Under the pieces are notes generated by a model, which was not told the DNA's origin, searched no databases, and saw only the letters and a program-made list of their open reading frames with translations. From assembly GCA_963739515.1 (NCBI GenBank), contig CAVUAO010000003.1:310001-374000 (forward strand): 64,000 nt of DNA, in the 5' to 3' direction. Numbering within the stretch: position 1 is the first letter of the stretch; every line of letters begins with the position of its first letter. Below are positions 32,562 to 41,397 of the stretch, piece by piece. The DNA comes from JBFYTX01 sp963739515. GTDB taxonomy: Bacteria; Chloroflexota; Dehalococcoidia; Dehalococcoidales; RBG-16-60-22. Position numbers and translations under genes: made by a program.

Positions 32562-33761
32562 CTAAAACAACTTAGAATCAGGTACGATTATCCCTTTCAC
32601 CACCACCCCCGGCCCGATGAATGTATTATTGCCAATCATTGTACCGCAGTTGATGGAAGTATTTATCCCCGTCTCGACGCCGTCGCCGACGATGGCCCCG
32701 AGCTTTTGTCGCCCGGTATCGATGCCGGCCACTTTGATATTCTGCTTGTCCAGCCTTAAATTAGCAATCTTGGTGCCCGCCCCGAAGTTGCACCCTTCGC
32801 CGATGACGCTATCGCCCACGTAGTTGAGATGAGGGAAATCCGTGTCTTTCATGATAATGGCGTTCTTTACTTCGACGGCCGCCCCGATATGGCAGTTGTC
32901 CCCGATGCACGTCGCCGGGCGGATATAGCAGTTCGGACCAATACGGCAGCCTTCCCCGATGATGACGGGCCCCTCGATATAAGTGCCGGATTTAACTATC
33001 GTGCCCTTGCCGATAACGACCGCCCCCTTGAGCACCACGTTTTCCTCGACTTCGCCCAGGTTCTGGGCTTTAATTCCGGCCAGCATGGACTCGTTGGCTC
33101 TTAATAGGTCCCAGGGGTAACTGAGGTCGAGCCATGATTGCAGCAGTTGATAATAGAGTCCCGTTGCGGCCATCAATACCTTTAGCGAATCGGTAATTTC
33201 ATATTCGCCCCGCGGCGATTTCTCCGTCCGTGATATCGCGCCGAATATCTCCGGGGTGAAAAGGTACATCCCGGCATTGGCGAGAAGTGTGGGCGGCTGT
33301 TCGCTTTTTTCATAGATGTTAACGACTTTTTTGCCGGATAGCTCGACCATCCCCAGCCCGCGGGGGTCTTTGACCTCGATAACGCTCATGGTGTTACGAG
33401 TATTTTTTAGCAGTTTTTTAATATCTTTCCGGTTAACGATAACGTCGCCGTTAACGACCAGGAAGTTTTCGTCCGCCATGCCCTCGACTATCCTGATGGC
33501 GTCCGCCGTGCCCAGCTGCTTACGCTGCTCCGCATAAGCGATGCTCACTCCCCACCTCTCCCCGTTGCCGAAGTAGCTCCTCACCTGCTCGTCGCAGTAG
33601 CCGACGATAAAGATAAATTCCGCGATACCCGCCTCTTTAACCTCGATGAGCAGGTGTTCCAGGAGGGGCTTATTAGCGATGGGCAGCATTACCTTGGGAC
33701 GGTTGCTGGTAAGCGGACGCATCCGGTTGCCTTCGCCGGCGGCTAAAATAACGGCTTTCAA
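32562..33761 (-). CDS. GlmU-like sugar-1-phosphate nucleotidyltransferase / acetyltransferase (copy 1)
   Basis: 399 residues, with the same domain order as the next gene: 'LAAGEGNRMRPLTSNRPKVM' at the start, sugar-binding 'LGTADAIRIVEG', then beta-helix repeats ('IGEGCRIGPNCYIRPATCI') and 'NCGTMIGNNTFIGPGVVV' near the C-terminus. That last segment resembles the acetyltransferase end of GlmU. Its ATG overlaps the glmM stop by 4 bases. The paralogues have clearly diverged, so this is an old duplication. Confidence 0.87.
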   Translation of the reverse strand: MKAVILAAGEGNRMRPLTSNRPKVMLPIANKPLLEHLLIEVKEAGIAEFIFIVGYCDEQVRSYFGNGERWGVSIAYAEQRKQLGTADAIRIVEGMADENFLVVNGDVIVNRKDIKKLLKNTRNTMSVIEVKDPRGLGMVELSGKKVVNIYEKSEQPPTLLANAGMYLFTPEIFGAISRTEKSPRGEYEITDSLKVLMAATGLYYQLLQSWLDLSYPWDLLRANESMLAGIKAQNLGEVEENVVLKGAVVIGKGTIVKSGTYIEGPVIIGEGCRIGPNCYIRPATCIGDNCHIGAAVEVKNAIIMKDTDFPHLNYVGDSVIGEGCNFGAGTKIANLRLDKQNIKVAGIDTGRQKLGAIVGDGVETGINTSINCGTMIGNNTFIGPGVVVKGIIVPDSKLF

Positions 33762-35059
33762 TTTTTCCTGCTCCCGCTTTTCATCGATTCTCTGACGGCA
33801 TTCAGACCCTGGTCGTATAGCTGCTGCGCCCTGGCTTCGGTCCTGGCTTCCGCGGTCAACCTCATTTTAGGTTCAGTGCCGGAGGGCCTTATTAAAAGCC
33901 AGCCATCGGTAAAGTCCAGCTTCAGGCCGTCCATATTGGTAATCGACTCCGGTCTTAACGATTTTAATTTAGACTCGAGGCTGGACATTTTTATTCCGTC
34001 GCTGTCGATACTGCCGCGGCGTAAAGGATAAAACGGCATGGCATCCACTAATTCCGAAAGCCGGCGCCGGGCCGCTATCGCCGCTATCTGGGCGGCGGCG
34101 TAAATACCGTCCGGACAAAGCGATATCGCCGGGAAAATCCAGGCCCCGGACGTTTCGCCGCCAAAATCCCCGCCCTTTTTAAGCTCCTCGGAGACCCAGG
34201 TATCGCCTATTCTGGTCCGCCGGACGCGGAAACCCAGCGTTTCGATAATCATGGAGGCGTCCAGCGTCGTCACGACGTCTTTAGCCCCCGTCGCCTGCGC
34301 CAGTATCACCAGCAGCTTATCGCCGGAGACGAACCTGCCCATTTCGTCAACCGCCATCATGCGGTCGGCATCGCCGTCGTGGGCGATACCCACAGCCGCC
34401 CCGGACTCTTTCACCATCCGGCACAAATCGGATAAATTCGACTCGTTTGGCTCAATGCCGCGCGGAAAAAATCCGGTAGGCTGGCAGTTCAACTTTATCA
34501 CTTCGCAACCGAGTTTCTCGAGTAATAAGGACGTGACCTCGGCCGCTGCCCCGCCCCCCGCATCCACCACCACCTTTACGTTCAATTTATCTTTAAAGCT
34601 GCCTAAAATACATTCGATGTGGCGCGCTACGGCAACGTCATAAGCGCTGCCTGTGTTTATATCGTCCCATCGGGCCGTCTCGAGTTCCCCCTTCGCTAGT
34701 GCCTGTTCTATCTGTGTCTGTTGAACAGTGCCGAAGGAAGAACCGTCCGGATTTATGAGTTTGAGACCGTTATACTCCGGGGGATTGTGGGAGGCGGTAA
34801 TCATCACCCCGGCGGCGAAATCACGGGTAGTATAGGCGAGGGTCGGCGTGGGTGTTATCCCGGCGTCACGGCACCGGGCGCCGGCCGCCAGCAGACCGGC
34901 GATCACGGCGTGTTTCATGGCGTCGCCGGATGTCCGGGTATCCCTGCCCACCACGACGTCGTGATATTGACTGCCGACCGCCATTCCCGCGCGGAACGCC
35001 AGGTTGAGCAGGTCTTTATCAAAGACGGCACGTATGCCGGAAGAGCCGAAGAGCTTCAT
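33758..35059 (-). CDS. glmM: Phosphoglucosamine mutase (GlmM-type phosphohexomutase)
   Basis: 433 residues. The phosphorylated serine is Ser90 in 'ITASHNPPEYNG', the metal site is 'DGDADRMMAVDE' near 235, and the phosphate-binding loop is 'RPSGTEPKMRLTAEAR' near 400. Phosphomannomutases look alike, but linkage with glmS and GlmU-like genes supports conversion of glucosamine-6-P to glucosamine-1-P. It is the first gene of the minus-strand operon, with a good promoter at 35069-35096. Confidence 0.88.
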   Translation of the reverse strand: MKLFGSSGIRAVFDKDLLNLAFRAGMAVGSQYHDVVVGRDTRTSGDAMKHAVIAGLLAAGARCRDAGITPTPTLAYTTRDFAAGVMITASHNPPEYNGLKLINPDGSSFGTVQQTQIEQALAKGELETARWDDINTGSAYDVAVARHIECILGSFKDKLNVKVVVDAGGGAAAEVTSLLLEKLGCEVIKLNCQPTGFFPRGIEPNESNLSDLCRMVKESGAAVGIAHDGDADRMMAVDEMGRFVSGDKLLVILAQATGAKDVVTTLDASMIIETLGFRVRRTRIGDTWVSEELKKGGDFGGETSGAWIFPAISLCPDGIYAAAQIAAIAARRRLSELVDAMPFYPLRRGSIDSDGIKMSSLESKLKSLRPESITNMDGLKLDFTDGWLLIRPSGTEPKMRLTAEARTEARAQQLYDQGLNAVRESMKSGSRKN

Positions 35060-35068
35060 AATATTGTA

Positions 35069-35096
35069 ATTCTACTACTATGGGGACAAATGTCAA
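35069..35096 (-). promoter_or_regulatory. Promoter of the glmM-glmS operon
   Basis: On the minus strand: perfect TTGACA (35096-35091), 16-bp spacer, TAGAAT (35074-35069), 10 bp before the glmM ATG. The transcript leader must be very short. Confidence 0.7.
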
Positions 35097-35174
35097 CCAA
35101 GCTAACCCTGATATACCAAGTGTCCGGTTACGGCGCGGTATTGCCCGCGTCCGGTGGAGGCGTTGCCTTGATAA

Positions 35175-35198
35175 ATTCCAGTGAATATTCCGGTGAAT
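35175..35198. repeat. Tandem 12-bp direct repeat upstream of focA
   Basis: ATTCCAGTGAAT (35175-35186) is followed directly by ATTCCGGTGAAT (35187-35198), one mismatch. It lies in the 253-bp divergent region between glmM and the formate channel gene and may be a regulator site. The rest of the gap holds a TATAAT at 35243-35248 without a good -35 and no ORF. Confidence 0.5.
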
Positions 35199-35312
35199 TT
35201 TGATGGATAATATTGGCCACCTCTAATTTAATGTTATCGCAATATAATCGTGATGTAAAATTGAGCCTTGGCGACTGTTTTTACATTGAAGGCTAGCTAA
35301 TTACGGAATATA

Positions 35313-36221
35313 ATGAAAAAAAGGATAATTATGATTGAACCGGATGAAGGCAACGATAACGTCGTCAGCGCCTTCGACGAGTTGCTGCCGGCGGAAATGG
35401 CCTCCAAAGCGCAGGACATCGGCATCAAGAAAGCCCACCTCGATATCCTCAGCACCCTGGCGCTGGCGGTGCTGGCCGGCGCCTTTATCGCCCTGGGCTG
35501 CATTTTCTTTACCGTTTCCCAGACCTCGACCGGCGGCGCCATGCCCTGGGGAATCGGCCGGGTGGTCGGCGGCTTAACGTTCAGTCTCGGCCTGGTCCTG
35601 ATAATCATCGGCGGCGCGGAACTATTTACCGGCAACAACCTGATTATCATGGCATGGGCCAGCCGCAAGCTTTCCACCTGGCGCGTTTTGCGCAACTGGG
35701 GCATCGTTTATGTCGGCAACCTGTTCGGGGCTATCGCCACGGCGCTGTTCGTTTTCTGGGGACAGCACTATGAAATGGACAACGGCGCCCTCGGCTTGAC
35801 CGCTCTGAATATCGGGCTCGGCAAAGTAAACCTTGGTTTTGTACAGGCCATCATCCTCGGCATACTCGGCAACGCCATGGTGTGCATGGCGGTCTGGCTC
35901 ACCTACAGCGCCCGCACCACCTTCGGCAGAATCGCCGCCATCATCTTCCCCGTCAGCGGTTTTGTTGCCGCCGGATTTGAACACTGCGTGGCGAACATGT
36001 ATTTCATACCCTTTGCGATTTTCGTCAAGGACGGCGCCCCGGATATCTTCTGGCAGAGCATCGGGACGACCGCAGCCAAATATCACAACCTTACCTGGGG
36101 CTCATTTTTTGTGAACAACCTGATACCGGTAACCATCGGCAACATCATCGGCGGCGTCGTCTTTGTCGCTCTGGTCTACTGGGTAATTTACCTGCGCAAC
36201 AAACAGACTTTAAGCATTTAG
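35313..36221 (+). CDS. focA: Formate/nitrite transporter (FocA/FNT family)
   Basis: 302 residues with six membrane helices and the FNT duplication. Signatures: 'GGAELFTGNNLIIMAW' and 'GFEHCVANMYFIPFA', the latter with the conserved His of the pore. It is a pentameric channel for formate (or nitrite/hydrosulfide). In a genome region with fhs and CODH/ACS, formate import or export is the natural role (inference). Its stop overlaps the convergent thiC stop by 4 bases (36218-36221). Confidence 0.92.
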   Translation: MKKRIIMIEPDEGNDNVVSAFDELLPAEMASKAQDIGIKKAHLDILSTLALAVLAGAFIALGCIFFTVSQTSTGGAMPWGIGRVVGGLTFSLGLVLIIIGGAELFTGNNLIIMAWASRKLSTWRVLRNWGIVYVGNLFGAIATALFVFWGQHYEMDNGALGLTALNIGLGKVNLGFVQAIILGILGNAMVCMAVWLTYSARTTFGRIAAIIFPVSGFVAAGFEHCVANMYFIPFAIFVKDGAPDIFWQSIGTTAAKYHNLTWGSFFVNNLIPVTIGNIIGGVVFVALVYWVIYLRNKQTLSI

Positions 36222-37514
36222 CACTTGGCGGCGCTTACCCCCAGGTATTTCCCCACCAGTTCCATGGCGCAATACTGACCGCACATACTGCAGGCGGCGC
36301 TCGAAGAAGCGCGCTGGCGGCGGACCCTGCGGAACTTTTCCGGGTCGAGAGAAAGCCTGGCCTGCTCTTCCCAGTCGAGCCGTTTCCGCGCCATCGCCAT
36401 CTGCCTATCCCTTTCCCACGCGCCCTTAATGCCCTTGACGATATCCGCGGCATGGGCGGCGATGCGGGAAACAATAACCCCTTCCCTGACGTCGGCGGCA
36501 TCCGGAATCGCCAGGTGCTCCGAAGGTGTCACGTAGCAAAGGAAATCGGCCCCGTACATGGCCGCCATCGCCCCGCCGATGGCGCTGGTGATATGGTCGT
36601 AGCCGGCGGCGATATCGGTAACCAGCGGGCCCAGTACATAGAACGGGGCGCCCTTGCAGAGGGCTTTCTCCAGCCTGACATTGGTCTCTATCTGGTCGAG
36701 CGGGATATGCCCCGGTCCTTCCACCATGACCTGTACGCCGGCGTCCTGCGCCCGCTGGACCAGTTCTCCCAGGGTGACCAGTTCCTCCACCTGGGGCCGG
36801 TCGGTGGCGTCGGCCAGGCTGCCCGGTCGCATGCCGTCGCCGAGGCTCAGGGTAACATCAAATTCCCGGGCGATATCCAGCAGGCGGTCGTACTGTTCAT
36901 ATAATGGGTTTTCACGGTCATTGTGCAGCATCCAGCCGACCAGGAAAGCGCCGCCGCGGGAGACGATGTCCGTCACCCGCCCCTGTCTCTTTAGTCTATC
37001 AATGGCTGCCTGCGTAACGCCGCAATGAACGGTGATAAAATCGACGCCGTCACGGGCGTTATCGCCGATCGCGGCAAAGATATCGTCAGCGCTCATCTTC
37101 ACGATGGCGCCGTGCTTTTCGATAGCCTCGATGCCCGCCTGGTAAATCGGCACCGTGCCGATAGGCCGGTTGCTGGCGGCGAGAATCGCCCGCCGGATAG
37201 CGGCAATATTACCGCCGGTGCTTAAGTCCATGACCGTATCCGCGCCGGCGCTTCAGAGCCACCCGCAGCTTCTCCAGCTCGGTAGCGATATTACCGAAAT
37301 CGGAAGATGTGCCGATATTGGCGTTGACCTTGGTGGTCAGCCCCTCCCCGACGCCGCAGGGGACGAGATTGGCATGACGGATATTGGCCGGCACGACAAT
37401 GGTCCCTTCCGCCACCCGCTTCCTTATCACCTCAACTTCCACGCCCTCCACCCGCGCCACCGCCTCCATCTGCGGCGAGATATCTCCCCTCCTGGCTATT
37501 TCCAGTTGCGTCAT
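36218..37514 (-). CDS. thiC: Phosphomethylpyrimidine synthase ThiC (radical SAM), frameshifted near 37240
   Basis: Rearranges aminoimidazole ribotide to the thiamine pyrimidine. The start is ATG 37514 with AGGGGG upstream. The frame breaks after 'ELEKLRVALK' and resumes with 'AGADTVMDLSTGGNIAA', so one extra base lies near 37240. About 431 residues when repaired, the short ThiC form. 'GVTQAAIDRLKRQGRV' and 'MVEGPGHIPLDQIE' are family segments. The C-terminal cluster motif reads 'CSMCGQYC', spaced CX2CX3C instead of the common CX2CX4C. ThiC relatives of the Bza group make benzimidazoles, but the TPP riboswitch upstream supports thiamine synthesis. Confidence 0.92.
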
Positions 37515-37529
37515 GGCAGCCACCCCCTT

Positions 37530-37569
37530 TAAAACAATAAAACCAAGGGCTGGACTGGCCCCTGGTTTC
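37530..37569 (-). terminator. Terminator hairpin, expression platform of the TPP riboswitch
   Basis: On the minus strand, AACCAGGGGC (37569-37560 region) pairs with GCCCTTGGTT (37550-37541), followed by TTATTGTTTT. It lies between the aptamer and the thiC ribosome-binding site. Confidence 0.75.
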
Positions 37570-37612
37570 AAGTAAGGCCTGCTCGCCGTACCTCCGGTAC
37601 TTTGGCAGGCGA

Positions 37613-37702
37613 GCCGCTTCCCTACGCTCGTATTAACGAGGTCAGGTTCCAAGGGTCCCCCGATTATAATCGGGGATCTCAGCCCTGAGCACCCCTAGCG
37701 GT
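37613..37702 (-). promoter_or_regulatory. TPP (thiamine pyrophosphate) riboswitch
   Basis: Minus strand reads the classic THI-box elements in order: GGGGTGCTCAGGGCTGAGA, a variable hairpin (TCCCCGATTATAATCGGGGA), ACCCTTGGAACCTGA, then GAGCGTAGGGAAG. It precedes thiC by about 100 nt and a terminator hairpin. Confidence 0.96.
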
Positions 37703-37715
37703 GATATGTAACTTA

Positions 37716-37744
37716 ATTATATGACACGGCCGTTCATAAAGCAA
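37716..37744 (-). promoter_or_regulatory. Promoter of the TPP riboswitch-thiC transcript
   Basis: On the minus strand: TTGCTT (37744-37739), 17-bp spacer, perfect TATAAT (37721-37716), placing the start about 8 bp before the aptamer. Confidence 0.65.
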
Positions 37745-37793
37745 CCGGATTTTCATTTTTTCTACCCGTGTCATCTATGCTAGACTGTAAACA

Positions 37794-39191
37794 ATGTCCC
37801 GGTATATCGTGTTCGCTGTCAGCTCCCTTTCTTTATTGCTCGTCTCTATCAGCGGCACTTCCGTATCCGTCGCGTTTCCCGTCATCGCTACCGAACTTAA
37901 TGCCTCGCTGATACTGGCGGGCTGGGTTTTAAGCGTCAACCAGCTGGCCGCCACCGCCATCATGCCGCTGGCCGGTAAAGCCGGCGATATTTTCGGGGGC
38001 AAGAAAACCTTCCTTATTTCCATCGCCGTTTTCACCATCGGCTCGCTCCTCTCCGCCATTTCTCCCAACATCTATTTCCTCATCACCGCCCGTTTTATCC
38101 AGGCGCTGGGCGCCGGCAGCTTTTTGCCCCTGGCGACCTCCATTGTCAGCGACCAGTTTCCCAATTCGCGTCAGCAGGCCATCGGACTGTTCAGCAGTAT
38201 CTTTCCCATCGGTATGATTATCGGCCCGAACATTGGAGGATGGCTCGTGGAGGCTTTCGGGTGGCGCTCGGTATTCTGGCTGAACCTGCCCCTCGGTGCG
38301 GCGGTATTCGTCGCCGCCCTTTTCCTGCTGAAGGAAGATAAAAAGGGAGAAGGCCAGCTCGACCTCACCGGTGCCGGGCTGTTTACGGGCATGCTTTCCG
38401 CGTTCCTGATTGCCCTGACCCACATCGGCAATACGGCAAGCAACTCGTCGTGGGCGGTGGTGGGAATATTGCTCGCCGCGGCGGCGGTGCTGGGGATATT
38501 GTTCTTTCGCCATGAAGCCCGGGTGAAAAACCCCATCATCGACTTGCAGATGCTCAGGGAAAGACCGTTCTTCGCCGCCAATATCTTTAACCTGCTCTAC
38601 GGCATGGCGGTGCTGGGGGTAATGTCTTTCGTTCCCCTTTACGCTATTTCTATCTTCGGCATGTCCACGCTGCAAAGCGGCCTTATCCTGACGCCGCGTT
38701 CGATAGGTACGATCGCGGCATCGTTTGTGACCAGTATTTTCCTGCCGAAGTGGGGCTACCGCTGGCCGATGCTCATCGGCACTGGCATTGCCGTTATCAG
38801 CGTGATACTCCTCGCGATGGAGCCGCAGGGCATTAGCGTCTTCGGGATGTCGCTAAGCCGCACGGTCGTGCTGGTGATAATTCTGTTTATCTCCGGCGTG
38901 GCTATGGGTATCACGGCGCCGGCGGCCAATAACGCCTGCATCGAACTCCTGCCCACGCGGGTAGCCACGATAACCGGAGTGAGGGGCATGTTCCGGCAGA
39001 GCGGCAGCGCCATCAGCATCGCCGTGACCACGGTCGCCCTGCAAAATTTCAGCAATATCGGGCAGGGCTTTAAGATGGTTTTCTACGGGCTCGCGGCGAT
39101 ACTGGTAATATCCGTCCCCTTTATCTTCGCCATGCCGGCTTCCTGCGTGGTGACGCCTTCCGAAGGTAAAAATAACCAGCCGGAGCCCTGA
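37794..39191 (+). CDS. MFS drug:H+ antiporter-like transporter (DHA2, 14 helices)
   Basis: 465 residues and about 14 hydrophobic segments. Motif A 'GKAGDIFGGKKTFLISI' follows helix 2, and 'ALGAGSFLPLATSIVSDQF' and 'GPNIGGWLVEAFGWRSVFW' are typical of the EmrB/QacA (DHA2) group. Substrate unknown; exporters of this group often carry drugs or metabolites. The gene sits between two related 26-27-bp sequences (37681-37707 and 39184-39209), and its last codons lie inside the second. Confidence 0.87.
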   Translation: MSRYIVFAVSSLSLLLVSISGTSVSVAFPVIATELNASLILAGWVLSVNQLAATAIMPLAGKAGDIFGGKKTFLISIAVFTIGSLLSAISPNIYFLITARFIQALGAGSFLPLATSIVSDQFPNSRQQAIGLFSSIFPIGMIIGPNIGGWLVEAFGWRSVFWLNLPLGAAVFVAALFLLKEDKKGEGQLDLTGAGLFTGMLSAFLIALTHIGNTASNSSWAVVGILLAAAAVLGILFFRHEARVKNPIIDLQMLRERPFFAANIFNLLYGMAVLGVMSFVPLYAISIFGMSTLQSGLILTPRSIGTIAASFVTSIFLPKWGYRWPMLIGTGIAVISVILLAMEPQGISVFGMSLSRTVVLVIILFISGVAMGITAPAANNACIELLPTRVATITGVRGMFRQSGSAISIAVTTVALQNFSNIGQGFKMVFYGLAAILVISVPFIFAMPASCVVTPSEGKNNQPEP

Positions 39192-39244
39192 GCATCCCTA
39201 GCGGTATATTTCGATTATAGCGTCTGCGAAAATAAAAAGTACTT

Positions 39245-39272
39245 TTGACAAAATACTGTTAAAGAGTATAAT
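39245..39272 (+). promoter_or_regulatory. Consensus sigma-70 promoter of the 98-residue protein gene
   Basis: Perfect TTGACA (39245-39250), 16-bp spacer, perfect TATAAT (39267-39272). The about 105-nt leader holds an isolated AGGAGGTGG (39303-39311) with no ORF of useful length after it. Confidence 0.8.
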
Positions 39273-39384
39273 GAACGCTGATTAAATATAAAAACAAGCA
39301 ACAGGAGGTGGTTTTCTATTAAAGAAGCTTGAATTTAATGCTGAATAGTTTTTCTCAATATAAAAAATATAAAGGAGTATTTAA

Positions 39385-39681
39385 ATGGCAAAAGTTCTGA
39401 TCCTCTGGGAAACGAATTTTAGCAGTTTACCCTCCGATCCGGCGGCGCAAGCAGCTATATGGGGAAGATTTGGCGAGATAACGAAGAAAGCCATGGACTC
39501 CGGTAAGGTGAAAGACTGGGGGATATTCGCCGGAGGCTTCGCGGGTTATTCGATAGCCGACGAGGCAACGACTGAGACTCTCAGCCGCGCCTTGCAGTTC
39601 TCGCCTTATATCAAGGCTACTGTACACCCCGTGCTGTCTCTGCCTGAGGTAATGAAGGTCATGCAGTCTATGCCGAAATAA
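39385..39681 (+). CDS. Conserved-looking small protein, unknown function
   Basis: 98 residues, starting at ATG 39385 with AAAGGAG 9 bases upstream. The pattern (beta start 'AKVLILWETNF', helix 'RFGEITKKAMDSGKVKDWGI', 'SPYIKATVHPVLSLPEVMKV') suggests a ferredoxin-like alpha/beta dimer of the kind seen in GYD, YciI or EthD-type proteins. No family can be named with confidence. The strong promoter suggests high expression. Confidence 0.7.
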   Translation: MAKVLILWETNFSSLPSDPAAQAAIWGRFGEITKKAMDSGKVKDWGIFAGGFAGYSIADEATTETLSRALQFSPYIKATVHPVLSLPEVMKVMQSMPK

Positions 39682-39701
39682 AATCCCCGAATAGAAAAAA
39701 T

Positions 39702-40547
39702 CTAATCATCTTTAAACGGCAGCGTCCATTTTGAGCCCGAGTTGTTCAGGAAAAACCGCTTCCCGAACTCCTGCGCCAGGTACGCCGATGCCTCGAAGCC
39801 GGTGCAGTGAGAGACCCCCAGGTACTGCACGCCCAGGCTCTTCAATTCTGCGGCCGTCCTCTGCAGTCGCTCGGTTGAAGCGTTGAGCAAATGCGTCCCG
39901 CCGATGGCGGCGTAAATCAGCTCTTTACCGGTCAGTTTTTGCGCGTGTCTCAGGGTATTGACGATGCCGTGGTGGGCGCAGCCGAGGATAACCACCAGCC
40001 CGTATTCGGTATCGATAACCAGGGCGAGGTCGTCTTTGAGCTCGTCGGGCAGCATCTCCCCGGTCTCCTTATCGAACAGGCCCGTATCTATTTCCTCGAA
40101 GTCCGTCAACATGGGTATCTCGCCGGTCGTCATAAAATGACTGGTGATGTGTACCGGTTTTTTCGTCATGTTAAAGCGCGCCCCCAGGCTTTCCAGCAGT
40201 TCCCGACGGAAAGGCAGACCGGCATACTGCTCCCGGTTTTTACCGCGGCGACTGTACTTGGCCGCCCAGATATCCGGGTGGGCGATAACCTCGGCGCCTT
40301 TTTTCATCCTCACCAGCACCTCGCGCAGCCCGCCGGTATGGTCGCGGTGACCGTGGCTGATGACGATTTTGTCGATGGTGGCTAAGTCGATATCGAAAAG
40401 CTGGGCGTTATGCACCGCCGCCACGCCCATGCCCGTATCGAAAAGAACCTTGACACCGTCGGCTTCCACCAGCATGCTCAGCCCCCACTCCGCCAGGTAG
40501 CCCTGTTCCGCCGTATTTTCCGCCAGTGTGGTGATATTTATTTCCAT
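39702..40547 (-). CDS. Metallo-beta-lactamase-fold hydrolase (COG1237-like)
   Basis: 281 residues. The metal motif 'VISHGHRDHTGGLREVL' lies near residues 63-79, with 'LFDTGMG' before it and 'VILGCAHHGIVNTLRHAQKL' after. The layout matches the group that includes 7,8-dihydropterin-6-methyl-4-(beta-D-ribofuranosyl)-aminobenzene-5'-phosphate synthase of methanopterin synthesis. Many members are uncharacterised, so the substrate stays open. It converges with the previous gene. Confidence 0.85.
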   Translation of the reverse strand: MEINITTLAENTAEQGYLAEWGLSMLVEADGVKVLFDTGMGVAAVHNAQLFDIDLATIDKIVISHGHRDHTGGLREVLVRMKKGAEVIAHPDIWAAKYSRRGKNREQYAGLPFRRELLESLGARFNMTKKPVHITSHFMTTGEIPMLTDFEEIDTGLFDKETGEMLPDELKDDLALVIDTEYGLVVILGCAHHGIVNTLRHAQKLTGKELIYAAIGGTHLLNASTERLQRTAAELKSLGVQYLGVSHCTGFEASAYLAQEFGKRFFLNNSGSKWTLPFKDD

Positions 40548-40574
40548 CGTTACCTCTTTTAGATTATACCTTAT

Positions 40575-41396
40575 TTAAAACGGGGCAATCAGCAAGCGTA
40601 ATGCCACGATGGCCAGCCCCAGTGCCAGCAGCCGGACGATAAGGCTGGCTTTGACCCTCTGGGACAGACGCGCGCCGAACTGCGCCCCGATGACCGCCCC
40701 GGCGGAAAGCACCACCACCCTTCCGATATCGCCGGTATACGTCCCGGCAATGATATGGGTAATTATCGCCGCCAGGGTGCTGATGGCCACGACAAAATGG
40801 GAAGTCGCCGTGGCGATATGGACCGGGAAAAAAAGAATCTGCGTCATGGCGGAGACGTGGATAATGCCGCCGCCGATGCCGAGAAGTCCCGCTATCACTC
40901 CCACCAAAGAGGCGATGGTCATCCCGATGAATAGATTATAAGAATATTTATAGTTATTATTTTGCCGGTCGGTGATGTCCCGGTTCGCCTGCCATTTCAC
41001 CCGGCCGGCCGTCGCTCCTTTCCTCTCGGGGCGCAGCACCAGGTACGCGGAAACCACCAGGAGAAGGGAACCGAATATATATTGAAAAACGCCGCGATTT
41101 AAAAAATCGATAACGTACGCGCCGGCGATAGCCCCCGGCACCGCTACCGTGGAAAATAATAACCCTGAACGATAGTCGATGCGCTTCATGCGCCCGTAGG
41201 CGATGGAGCCGGAAAGGGCGTTAAAAAAAGCCACCGTCAGGGTGATGCTAGTAATGGTAGCCGGGGTCTCATCCGGGTAGAGGAAGAGCAGGATGGGCAC
41301 CAGCAGAAAGCCGCCGGCGACGCCGATAAGCGTGCCGAAAGCCCCGATAAACAGGCCGATGAAGGCCAGCAATACCCAGATGTACGGCGCTTCCAA
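40575..41396 (-). CDS. TauE/SafE-family anion transporter
   Basis: 273 residues, about eight hydrophobic helices and a duplicated 'GxxxGxGGG' pattern ('GVAGGFLLVPILLFLYP' and 'GVIAGLLGIGGGIIHVSAMT'). This family exports or imports sulfite, sulfoacetate or related organic anions. The gene begins one base after the MTH1187-type gene, so the two are co-transcribed. Confidence 0.88.
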   Translation of the reverse strand: MEAPYIWVLLAFIGLFIGAFGTLIGVAGGFLLVPILLFLYPDETPATITSITLTVAFFNALSGSIAYGRMKRIDYRSGLLFSTVAVPGAIAGAYVIDFLNRGVFQYIFGSLLLVVSAYLVLRPERKGATAGRVKWQANRDITDRQNNNYKYSYNLFIGMTIASLVGVIAGLLGIGGGIIHVSAMTQILFFPVHIATATSHFVVAISTLAAIITHIIAGTYTGDIGRVVVLSAGAVIGAQFGARLSQRVKASLIVRLLALGLAIVALRLLIAPF

Positions 41397-41397
41397 C

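Noticed and set aside
30465..32759. 764-codon open frame on the plus strand opposite glmS and the nucleotidyltransferase gene
   Set aside because: It is fully antisense to two genes with clear domains, is rich in His/Asp/Arg as expected from reverse-complement codon bias, and has no motif or ribosome-binding site.
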